A model generated the notes under the pieces. The model saw only the letters and a program-made list of their open reading frames with translations. It was not told the DNA's origin and did not search any database. Made by a program: the position numbers and the translations under genes. Positions 26,764 through 35,200 of a DNA stretch of 50,006 bases are shown here, one piece after another; the stretch's first letter is position 1, and the number at the start of each line of letters is the position of its first letter. Source of the DNA: Candidatus Margulisiibacteriota bacterium. Its GTDB lineage: Bacteria > Margulisbacteria > WOR-1 > O2-12-FULL-45-9 > XYB2-FULL-48-7. Location of the stretch: assembly GCA_028702315.1 (NCBI GenBank), contig JAQVPA010000005.1, positions 1 to 50,006 on the forward strand, written 5' to 3'.

Positions 26764-27021
26764 CTACGTCTGGTCAGCTTCGCTTTTTATGAGTGCTAAC
26801 TTTTTAGCTCTTGGCCAGGTTTTGATCTGGTATTCCCTTTTAGCCGCCGCTGATCTTGAGCGATGTCTTTCGGAATATTTGAGCTTTACCGCAGGGTTAT
26901 AAGCAGTGAAATGCCCCCCTTTGCCGGTTTGGTGCTGTTTAAATCTTCTCTTGAGATCAAGGGTAATGCCGGTGTAGAGGGCTTTATTGGAACATTCGAT
27001 GATGTAGACGTAATAGGGCAT
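26764..27021 (-). CDS. GIY-YIG nuclease family protein
   Basis: MPYYVYIIECSNKALYTGITLDLKRRFKQHQTGKGGHFTAYNPAVKLKYSERHRSRSAAAKREYQIKTW. Confidence 0.95.
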   Translation of the reverse strand: MPYYVYIIECSNKALYTGITLDLKRRFKQHQTGKGGHFTAYNPAVKLKYSERHRSRSAAAKREYQIKTWPRAKKLALIKSEADQT

Positions 27022-27052
27022 GGTTTTTATTGTGCCTTATCTGTTGCAGAAA

Positions 27053-27165
27053 GATGAAGGATTAAGATGAAGAATTAAGGGTGAATTTTGCTGCGCTCTT
27101 GTCATTTAGATTCTGGATATTACCTCGCCTTAATTCTTCTCCTTAAATTTTGCTGCGCAAAATTT
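27053..27165 (-). repeat. tRNA-3'-adjacent palindromic element copy 1
   Basis: Reverse complement: aaattttgcgcagcaaaatttaaggagaagaattaaggcgaggtaa...gcgcagcaaaattcacccttaattcttcatcttaatcctt; resembles 46706-46859. Confidence 0.8.
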
Positions 27166-27166
27166 A

Positions 27167-27237
27167 CTGGGGGACAGGGATTTGAACCCCGATACGCAGC
27201 TCCAGAGGCTGCAGTCCTACCGTTAGACGATCCCCCA
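27167..27237 (-). tRNA. tRNA-Gln (anticodon CUG)
   Basis: Reverse complement TGGGGGATCGTCTAACGGTAGGACTGCAGCCTCTGGAGCTGCGTATCGGGGTTCAAATCCCTGTCCCCCAG: 7-bp acceptor, GCAGC-CUCUGGA-GCUGC anticodon arm, GGTTCAAAT T-loop; CCA not encoded. Confidence 0.93.
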
Positions 27238-27242
27238 ACATA

Positions 27243-27700
27243 AGAAATGACTAATTACTAATGACTAATGTCTAAGTAATGTATTTTATCATTAATTATT
27301 TTGATTTACGAATGATTGCTGCCAGGATCAGAATTATTTCCTTGCATTCAATGATTAATTGCTCCACTTCTTTTTTATTTTCTTCATTATGAAGAAATTC
27401 AGCCCCCTTGATAACCTCAAGCCAATATTCAGTCTCCTGAGCTTCTTTTTTTGAAATGAAGACTTTATTAATAAAATCTTTACGGGAACTGGCCGAATCC
27501 GCCTCTCGCATATTTGCTCCGATGGACGTGGCACTTCTTAATAGTTGCTTGCAAATGATTCTCAAGGAGAGATCCCTGGATATTTTCCTGACTAATTTAG
27601 CAGCTCTGATAGCGAAGTTTAACGTTCTGTCTTGGATTTCCATTTAATAATACCGAAGGATTCCTTAATTAGTCATTAGGAATTAGTCATTAGTCATTTT
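27243..27700. repeat. Inverted word-repeat arms flanking four-helix bundle gene 4
   Basis: Left aaatgactaattactaatgactaatg (from 27245); right ttaattagtcattaggaattagtcattagtcatttttt (27666-27703), reverse complement aaaaaatgactaatgactaattcctaatgactaattaa. Confidence 0.85.
27296..27643 (-). CDS. Four-helix bundle protein, copy 4
   Basis: 115 aa; IQDRTLNFAIRAAKLVRKISRDLSLRIICKQLLRSATSIGANMREADSASSRKDFINKVFISKKEAQETEYWLEVI. Confidence 0.95.
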   Translation of the reverse strand: MEIQDRTLNFAIRAAKLVRKISRDLSLRIICKQLLRSATSIGANMREADSASSRKDFINKVFISKKEAQETEYWLEVIKGAEFLHNEENKKEVEQLIIECKEIILILAAIIRKSK

Positions 27701-27937
27701 TTAGTACGGCAGCTTCCACCACTGTGGTTGAAAGACCAAGATAAATAATCCCCAAAACACTATAAAGATCGCTACCCCGATAAAAACTAGGAATCCACCC
27801 TTAAGCGGCTCCTTCCACCGGACATTCATGTAGAGCGCGAAGAGCAGGGCGGCCAGGCCGACCACCGCTGTCATGCCGCCTTTAAAAAGCGGGCTCATAT
27901 TCGTAAATTGAATGATCTTGATTCCCCATTCGCTCAT
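27701..27937 (-). CDS. Small membrane protein (about 78 aa)
   Basis: MSEWGIKIIQFTNMSPLFKGGMTAVVGLAALLFALYMNVRWKEPLKGGFLVFIGVAIFIVFWGLFILVFQPQWWKLPY; start moved to the internal Met. Confidence 0.55.
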   Translation of the reverse strand: MSEWGIKIIQFTNMSPLFKGGMTAVVGLAALLFALYMNVRWKEPLKGGFLVFIGVAIFIVFWGLFILVFQPQWWKLPY

Positions 27938-27975
27938 GAAATTATTATAGCCCAAAACATGATCTCTTTCCACTC

Positions 27976-28018
27976 TTGACAAAATATCCGGTTGAATTTA
28001 TAATGCGCATATGCGCAT
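27976..28018 (+). promoter_or_regulatory. Consensus sigma70-type promoter overlapped by a 16-nt palindromic operator candidate
   Basis: TTGACA at 27976-27981, 17-nt spacer, TATAAT at 27999-28004; ATGCGCATATGCGCAT palindrome at 28003-28018, followed by DUF134 gene. Confidence 0.75.
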
Positions 28019-28035
28019 AACAATGGTGAGGAAGA

Positions 28036-28323
28036 ATGGCTAGGCCCAAAAAAAATAGGCGAATAGGAGAGGCCTTAAAGGCCCGACTATTAAAACCGCA
28101 AAGGAAGCCGGACGGCTTGACCGATATCAAAGGCGACGAACTTGAAGCGATGCGGCTGTGCGATGTCAAAGCGCTCTTCCAGGAAAAGGCGGCCCGCAGC
28201 ATGGGCGTTTCGCGCCGAACGCTGGAGCGGATCCTCGATTCAGGACGGAAAAAGGTCGCCGAAGCGCTGATCAGCGGCAAAGCAATCAAGATCTCATTCC
28301 CGGAATATGTGACCTTTAAATAG
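28036..28323 (+). CDS. DUF134 family HTH DNA-binding protein
   Basis: MARPKKNRRIGEALKARLLKPQRKPDGLTDIKGDELEAMRLCDVKALFQEKAARSMGVSRRTLERILDSGRKKVAEALISGKAIKI. Confidence 0.88.
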   Translation: MARPKKNRRIGEALKARLLKPQRKPDGLTDIKGDELEAMRLCDVKALFQEKAARSMGVSRRTLERILDSGRKKVAEALISGKAIKISFPEYVTFK

Positions 28324-28339
28324 AAAGGCAGGTGAATAA

Positions 28340-28516
28340 ATGACGGTTGTGGAGATGAAATTGAGCGGCAATCATACCGCCAGCGATGCTTTAACTAGTT
28401 ATCGGCCGATCCTTTACGGCGCGATCAAGCAGCCCTGGCTCCGGAGTTTTCGATTAATTATTAAAAGCAGTTACTTGAGGCGGAATCTCTGGAAAATGAT
28501 TTTTAGCCGTTCCTGA
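28340..28516 (+). CDS. Possible 58-aa small ORF
   Basis: ATG after ggcaggtgaataa; MTVVEMKLSGNHTASDALTSYRPILYGAIKQPWLRSFRLIIKSSYLRRNLWKMIFSRS. No family recognised. Confidence 0.35.
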   Translation: MTVVEMKLSGNHTASDALTSYRPILYGAIKQPWLRSFRLIIKSSYLRRNLWKMIFSRS

Positions 28517-28535
28517 TCTGTTGTATAATTAACCG

Positions 28536-29501
28536 ATGCGCGCTATCGCCATCGGCCCATATACGCTTAAGACTAATGTTTTACTGGCCCCACTGTCGGG
28601 CTGCTCCGATCTTGCATTCCGCTTGATCTGCCGTGAACACGGCGCTAAATTCTGTTTTTATGAAATGATCGACGCTAATTCCCTGGTCCATCATTCGCGC
28701 GGCAGTGACGATCTGCTCAAAACAACAGCTAAAGATAAGCCGATCGCCGCGCAGTTGGTCGGGGGCGATGCGGATATCATGCTTAAAGCGGCGAAGATAT
28801 TGCTTGAGAAAGTAGATATTCCCTTCCTCGACATCAATGCCGCTTGTCCGGTCAAGAAGATGATCCAGAAGTTTTCGGGAGCGAACCTCCTGCGCGACCC
28901 GAAAGCTTTGTATAAGATCGTCAAAACCTTGGCCAGTAAATTAGACCTGCCGATCACGGTTAAACTTCGGATCGGCTACAACCACGTTGACCTGAAAGAA
29001 GTGACAACGATCGCAAAAAACTGCGAGAAGAACGGGGCAGCGGCGCTCTTTGTCCATGGCCGGACCCGCTCACAACTTTATGCCGGCGAGATTAATTATG
29101 AAGCGATCAAAGCGATAAAACATGCGGTCAAGGTCCCGGTTTTTGGGTCCGGGAATATCTTTTCACCGGAAATGGCGAAGAAGATGTTTGACCTGACCGA
29201 TTGCGACGGGATCACGGTCGCCCGCGGCGCTTTCGGCAACCCGTGGATATTCAAGCAGATAGAAAAAGGGGAAGCTTTCCCCGTTTCATTGGCGGAAAAA
29301 CTTAAAGTCCTGAAAAAGCATCTTTCTTATATTGAAAAATATAAAGTTACTCGGTCCGGTTACAAGGTTGGCTTCATGAGGAAAATCGCGATCTGGTACC
29401 TGAAAGGTTTTCCCGAAGCGGCAAAGATCCGGGCGGAAGTGACCCGGCTGGAGACGTATGAAAAAATTATTGCCCTTATTGATAGCATTATTATTGATTA
29501 G
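28536..29501 (+). CDS. dusB: tRNA-dihydrouridine synthase (Dus family)
   Basis: 321 aa; NVLLAPLSGCSDLAFRLICREHGA, FLDINAACPVKKMIQKFSGANLLRDP, VKLRIGYNH, FVHGRTRSQLYAG, GSGNIFSPE. Confidence 0.92.
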   Translation: MRAIAIGPYTLKTNVLLAPLSGCSDLAFRLICREHGAKFCFYEMIDANSLVHHSRGSDDLLKTTAKDKPIAAQLVGGDADIMLKAAKILLEKVDIPFLDINAACPVKKMIQKFSGANLLRDPKALYKIVKTLASKLDLPITVKLRIGYNHVDLKEVTTIAKNCEKNGAAALFVHGRTRSQLYAGEINYEAIKAIKHAVKVPVFGSGNIFSPEMAKKMFDLTDCDGITVARGAFGNPWIFKQIEKGEAFPVSLAEKLKVLKKHLSYIEKYKVTRSGYKVGFMRKIAIWYLKGFPEAAKIRAEVTRLETYEKIIALIDSIIID

Positions 29502-30222
29502 CAGCCGCGGGGAAGCGAATTTTCCCGTCCTTGAATACCATCTGATTGGGACGCCGGAAGGGCGATGGCAGAGGACGCCGGCTAATTTTCGCGGCGACCT
29601 CGAATGGCTTTATCAACATAACTACTATCCCTTCAACCTGCGCGACTTACTGGCAGGCTTTAATGGTTTACCGAAAGGAAAACAGCCGGTCGTCCTGACG
29701 TTTGATGACTCGACGATCGGGCAATTCAGATATTTACCTGACGGGAGGATCGATCCTGATTGCGCGGTTGGGATACTCAAGGCTTTCCATGATAAACATC
29801 GGCGCGATTGGCCGATGCGGGCGACCTTCTTTGTCTTATTTGAAACTAACGCTCCCGACCATAATTTATTCGGCCAGCCGGACTTGGCGGCGAAAAAACT
29901 GCGTCAGTTGACAGAGTGGGGGATGGAGATAGGCTGCCACACTTATTCCCATGACCGGCTCGATAAACTGGGCCCGGCGGCGCTGCGCCGGACGCTGGAG
30001 CGTTCGCAGAAGGGGCTCAAAAAGTTAACTGGGAATGAAGCGGTTTCACTCTCACTTCCCCAAGGAGCATATCCCAAAGACTTGACCTCGATCAGCGAAT
30101 TTAAATTAGTCGCGGAGGTTGCCGGCGGATTTAATGACGATAAATATGATCCGCTGCATGTAAAGAGGATCCAGGCGATCGATAGCGAATGGCGCCGTTT
30201 CTTTAAGCGATCGGCAGAGTGA
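29458..30222 (+). CDS. Secreted polysaccharide deacetylase-like protein
   Basis: Signal peptide MKKLLPLLIALLLISSRGEA; PVVLTFDDSTIGQF; ATFFVLFE; EIGCHTYSHDRLDKL. Confidence 0.88.
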   Translation: MKKLLPLLIALLLISSRGEANFPVLEYHLIGTPEGRWQRTPANFRGDLEWLYQHNYYPFNLRDLLAGFNGLPKGKQPVVLTFDDSTIGQFRYLPDGRIDPDCAVGILKAFHDKHRRDWPMRATFFVLFETNAPDHNLFGQPDLAAKKLRQLTEWGMEIGCHTYSHDRLDKLGPAALRRTLERSQKGLKKLTGNEAVSLSLPQGAYPKDLTSISEFKLVAEVAGGFNDDKYDPLHVKRIQAIDSEWRRFFKRSAE

Positions 30223-31711
30223 AACCGAACGTGCTTCCCTGGCCGAGCCCCGGGGATTCCGCTTTAACCGTTCCGCCGTGGGCTTCGACGATCTTCTTGG
30301 CGATCGCGAGGCCGAGCCCGAGCCCGCCGTGGGTCCGGGTCAGGTGGTCTTCGGTTTGGTAGAATTTTTCAAATAGGTTTATCATATTAGCCTGGTCGAT
30401 CCCCACGCCAAAATCCTTGATCTCCAGGTTGATCCCTTTGGGCGTGGCCGCTGTCTTAATGATTACCTTCCCTTTGTCCGGGCTAAATTTGATGGCATTG
30501 TCGAGTAAGATCTTAATGATGTGGAGGATCCGCTTTTTATCCGCGCTAACCGTCGGTAAAGTCTGGTCGTATTCGGTCTTTAGCTCAATATTCTTGGAGC
30601 CGAAAAGCGGCAGCCCGTCTTTATCGGTCCCGGATTGCATCTGGCCGATGATCTCATCAGCCAAAGAATTCAAGGCGATCGGCTCCTTATTTAACTTCAG
30701 GTCCTTGATCTCGAGCCAGGAGAAGTCAAGGACTTCGTCGACCAATCCCTGGAGCTTGGCGGCCTGGCGTTCGATCATGTCAACGATCGCTTTTAGGTCG
30801 TCAGAGAGGTTAGCCGTAAGCTTGAGCGTGGCGGCGCCGCCGCGGATCGGTGTGATCGGCGTGTAGAGTTCGTGGGAGATAACCGAAAGAAAATCGGCCT
30901 TGATCTTATCAACCTCGCTTAATTTTAGCGACATGTCGTTGAAAGTGTTGATCAGATCGCCAAGTTCGTCATTGCGCTTGATATTTATCTGGGTGCCGTA
31001 TTTCCGGTCTTTTATCTCCCGGACACCCTTGGCGATCGCGGCGATCGGCCCGATGATCGTCTGCGCGCTGATCCGCCCCAGAGCAAGGGCGGCGATAGAG
31101 CCGATCAGCAGGTAGATCAGGACGGAATCAAGGATGTCACGCTCCAGTTTTTCGATATCGGTGGCCTTCATATCGACGCCGAGGATCGCGACCGGGCGGG
31201 CTTCCTGGTCGTAGATCGGGGCGTAGCCGGAGAGCCAGCGTCCCCATTTATCTTCGGTCATTGTCTTGTCGGCGGTCGGCCCGCCAAACGCCAGTTTCAA
31301 CTCGGGAAAGCCGCTTACATCGTATTCTTCGTGCAAAACCGACATTTTGTCTTTGTCGTAGAGCTGGTTATCAGCGACAAATTCCCAGATATCTTTTTTC
31401 CTGGTCATCACTAAAATATATACTTCCGAGATCTTTCCGCCACCCATCACTTCGAGCCGGTTTAATTTTTTCTTCAGGTTCCAGTAAGCTTCCGAAGTCT
31501 CCGTCCCGGACAAGGCTTTATCGATCTCCTCGCTGGTGGTGAATAAGGTCATGTATGAGGCGACATCTTTCAGTTCAGCGCGGAGCGACTCAATCAGGGT
31601 CGCTTTTGTCCTTTGGTATGAATTGAAAGAGAAACCGGCGATGCAAAGCAGGATAATAGCGGCAATCAAAAGAGTAAGTTTGTCTTTTAAGCTGATCTTC
31701 AAGTCAATCAT
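30203..31711 (-). CDS. Sensor histidine kinase (extracytoplasmic sensor, HAMP, HisKA, HATPase_c)
   Basis: 502 aa; DFLSVISHELYTPITPIRGGAATL H-box, DNAIKFSPDKGKVII N-box, FGVGIDQ and HGGLGLGLAIAKKIVEAHGG G-boxes. Confidence 0.95.
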   Translation of the reverse strand: MIDLKISLKDKLTLLIAAIILLCIAGFSFNSYQRTKATLIESLRAELKDVASYMTLFTTSEEIDKALSGTETSEAYWNLKKKLNRLEVMGGGKISEVYILVMTRKKDIWEFVADNQLYDKDKMSVLHEEYDVSGFPELKLAFGGPTADKTMTEDKWGRWLSGYAPIYDQEARPVAILGVDMKATDIEKLERDILDSVLIYLLIGSIAALALGRISAQTIIGPIAAIAKGVREIKDRKYGTQINIKRNDELGDLINTFNDMSLKLSEVDKIKADFLSVISHELYTPITPIRGGAATLKLTANLSDDLKAIVDMIERQAAKLQGLVDEVLDFSWLEIKDLKLNKEPIALNSLADEIIGQMQSGTDKDGLPLFGSKNIELKTEYDQTLPTVSADKKRILHIIKILLDNAIKFSPDKGKVIIKTAATPKGINLEIKDFGVGIDQANMINLFEKFYQTEDHLTRTHGGLGLGLAIAKKIVEAHGGTVKAESPGLGQGSTFGFTLPIA

Positions 31712-31759
31712 TGGTGAAATGATACATTATTTGGTTGGGGAGGGCAAGTAACAAAAGTA

Positions 31760-31960
31760 AATGTTTCAAAAAAGGCGACAAAGGCATTTGAAGGCCTGGG
31801 AAGGCTATTAGCGGCTTATGGCTGAAAGGGCGATAAAGGGCTGATGGCTATAATGGCGGGAAAGAAGCCATCAAAGCCTTTTTTGCCCTAAGCCTTTTTT
31901 GCCCCTGCCTGCCGGCAGGCAGGTTCTCAGGCCCTCATGGGCCTTCATCGCCTTTTCCCA
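31760..31960. repeat. Word-palindrome island containing CCTGCCTGCCGGCAGGCAGG (31904-31923)
   Basis: aaaggcgacaaaggcatttgaaggcctgggaaggct... opposed by ...aagccttttttgccctaagccttttttgcc...aggccctcatgggccttcatcgcctttt. Confidence 0.75.
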
Positions 31961-32266
31961 TAAAGGATATACATCAAACGCCGGCTCCTCATACGGGTGA
32001 GCCTTTTTCAATGCAGCCATAACCTTTTTGAGGTCTTTACCGGCAACAATGGTTTCCAGTCGTACTTCCTTAACGCGGGCCAGTTTTCCGATCTTGCCAA
32101 TATGCGGTTTAGCGCCTTTAAGGGGACGGAATGTTCCTGTTCCAACGGAATAAAAGGTGCAACTATCGTATTTGCCGCCGATCTTGCCGGCGCCGGCGGC
32201 GCAAATCGCGGCGCGGACCTTTTCCAGATAGGAGAGAGGGATAAAGACAATTAGTTTAATAATCAC
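31871..32266 (-). CDS. NIF3/CutA-like fold protein; C-terminal tail repeat-encoded
   Basis: IIKLIVFIPLSYLEKVRAAICAAGAGKIGGKYDSCTFYSVGTGTFRPLKGAKPHIGKIGKLARVKEVRLETIV...KKAHPYEEPAFDVYPL; tail KAHEGLRTCLPAGRGKKGLGQKRL. Confidence 0.85.
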   Translation of the reverse strand: MIIKLIVFIPLSYLEKVRAAICAAGAGKIGGKYDSCTFYSVGTGTFRPLKGAKPHIGKIGKLARVKEVRLETIVAGKDLKKVMAALKKAHPYEEPAFDVYPLWEKAMKAHEGLRTCLPAGRGKKGLGQKRL

Positions 32267-35200
32267 TTAATGAGATTCTTTTCCAGACAGCGGTTCCAGC
32301 TGGCCCACCTGTAGTGCAAATATAAATGTAATTGGCGTCAGCGGCTATTTCCCATTGTGTCCCCGCGGTGGATGACTCGCCTGAACCGACTGGCGTCAAG
32401 TTCCGGATAACGACGTTACTTGAAGTCGCTGTGGAAGCGCTGGTCTGGATTGTCCCGTCAGGGAATTTAACGCCGCCCAGAGTGGTTTCGATCGTACCGG
32501 CGACGGTTAACAAGGAATTTGGTTCAGATGATCCAATTCCAAGTTTCCCATTTGGGACTAAAACATTTCCGGTTGTTGATGAGGTTGATATAATTTTAAG
32601 CATCGGTTTTGTTCCATCAATGCTTCCCCCATGCCAACCAGTTTGGAATACAATTTCGCCAACTTCAGACCCATCAGTAATAGTAGAAAGTGCTCCACCG
32701 AACAATCCAGCATATGTGGAGTTTCCAGCGGAGTCAGGTGCTTTAAAATAGAAAGCAGGACCGGTTCCGGCAGCAGGAGTAGTGTTTGTTACTTCAAGGT
32801 TGGCTGCTCCAACTTTAATATTAGGGGTACTATAACTAGTTAGACTTCTTGTTATTTGTAGTACAGGGAAAGTGGATTTAGTAATAGTTAATTGTCCGGT
32901 CATTGTATCACCGGCTTTTAGGACTTTAGTCGAGTCGGTGGCGGTGACATTGGTGAGGGCAGCGCCGTTGCCGGAGAAGGCGGCGGCGGTAACTGTGCCA
33001 GTGGTATTGATCTGGATGTTACTGGCCAGTTTTGCGCTGGTTACAGCCGCATCCTTGATCTTGGCTGTTTCAACCGCGTCAGTGGCTAATTGAGTTGCGG
33101 TGACTCCGCCAGCATCGATGGAGATTGTGCCGGTCCCCGTGATCGGGCCGCCGGTCAAACCGGTGCCGGTGGCGACGGAGGTGACGGTGCCGGTATTGCC
33201 GGTATAAGCAGTTGTTTGAATATTGCCGTCGGGAAATTTAACGCCGCCCAGGGTGGTTTCGATCGTGCCGGCAACTGTTAGTAATGATCCTGGTTCTGAC
33301 GAAGCAATGCCAATATTTCCAGTTGCCCTGATCCTCATTCTTTCGGTGGCAACTGAAGCGCCAGTGCCAGTATAATAAATTAGATCAGTTGGTGCGGCTG
33401 TAGAAGTAACAGTCCCGTTAATTTTCCCTAAAATAAATGCTGACATATACCCAGTCCAGCCAGAACTAACTCTGGGATAATAACCAATCCTATTTATTTC
33501 ATCGCCATTGTTTACTGTTGTTGGAGACGCATAAACTCCTCTGGCTTTTCTTAAATTAAGGAATGAACCTTGAGAAGTGTTCACGTAATCATCTAAATAC
33601 AATATATTTTGAGCCGCACTGCCATATATCTGAAAAGAATTAATATTACTAATAATGCTGCCAGTATAATTAATATTAGAGGAAAGTTTGTCACCGGTAA
33701 CCGCCTCATTACTAATCTTTGCAGTGGTGACGGCATTGTCAGCTAATTGCGTTTCGGTGACTCCGCCAGCATCGATGGAAATCGTGCCGGTCTCGGTGAT
33801 CGGCCCGCCGGTCAGGCCGGTACCGGTGGCTACGGAAGTGACTGTGCCTGAGCCGGAGGCAGCGGTTGTTTGGGTTGTCCCGTCAGGAAATTTAACGCCG
33901 CCCAGGGTGGTTTCGATCGTGCCGGCTACGGTCAGCTTGGAGGCGGGTTCAGTAGAGCCAATGCCCACATTACCAGTATTATTAATCGTCATTCGAATTG
34001 CGCCAGTTGCTGTGTTGACAGCGTAGCCAGTATAAAATCTGATATGCGTGGCGGAATCGTAACTTGCCGTTCCGCCGCCAAACTCAATTATATTTAGGCC
34101 AACTAGTGCCGAGCCCCTGATCAGCGACCAATATCCATTAGCGTTTGAATATTGTCTGCTAATTAATGGGGCATATTTCGCTGTTGCGTCAGCTGTCGTA
34201 GAAGAAATATCTAACCATCCTATCCTATCACCGGTCTTGAGGACTTTGGTGGAGTCGGTGGCGGTGACATTGGAAAGGGCAGAGCCGTCGCCGGAGAAGG
34301 CGGCAGCGGTGACGGTGCCGGTGGTCTCAATGTTGATATCGGTAGCAAGTTTGGCTCCGGTGACCGCCGCATCTTTAATCTTGGCAGTTTCAACTGCATC
34401 GGAGGCGAGCAGGGTGGCAGTAACGCCGCCGGCATCGATCGAAATAGTGCCAGTGCTAGTGATCGGGCCGCCGGTGAGGCCGGTGCCGGTGGAGACGGAG
34501 GTGACAGTGCCGGCGTTGCCGGTGTAAGCAGTTGTTTGAATATTGCCGTCGGGAAATTTAACGCCGCCCAGGGTGGTTTCGATCGTGCCGGAAACGGAAA
34601 TCGGGCCATAAACATTTGTTAAAGCCGTAGCAATCCTCATTTTCTCTGCCCAGCCGCTGGTGTAAAAACGGATGTCGGTACCAGCTTGGTCAGCAGCGAT
34701 GCCAATACCAGTTGATGTCCCACCGTAATCATCAAAGCCCATTAAAATTAGCCTGTTTCTTAAATAAGAGGCCGGGTGATTGTTGCCGAATACCGCCAAG
34801 GTTCCGTTTATTCCCGTACTGTTAGCGAAATTCAAGAAAGCGCCGTTAGTTGCACTGCTTCCATTATTTATGTTTTCGATCTCGATCCCCATCGGCCCAT
34901 CAACATTATCGTATACATGAAGCTTACCAGCTGGATCGTTGGTCCCAATGCCGACATTACCAGTAACCAGTAAATTGCTTTCTGCAGTCAGCGTTCCGGT
35001 CATCGTATCGCCGGCCTTGAGGACTTTTGTGCTGTCGGTGGCGGTGACATTGGAAAGGGCAGAGCCGTCGCCGGAGAAGGCCGCCGCAGTGACGGTCCCG
35101 GTGGTATTGATGCTGATGTCGCTGGCCAGTTTCGCGCTGGTTACAGCCGCATCCTTAATCTTGGCTGTTTCAACCGCGTCAGTGGCTAATTGAGTTGCGG

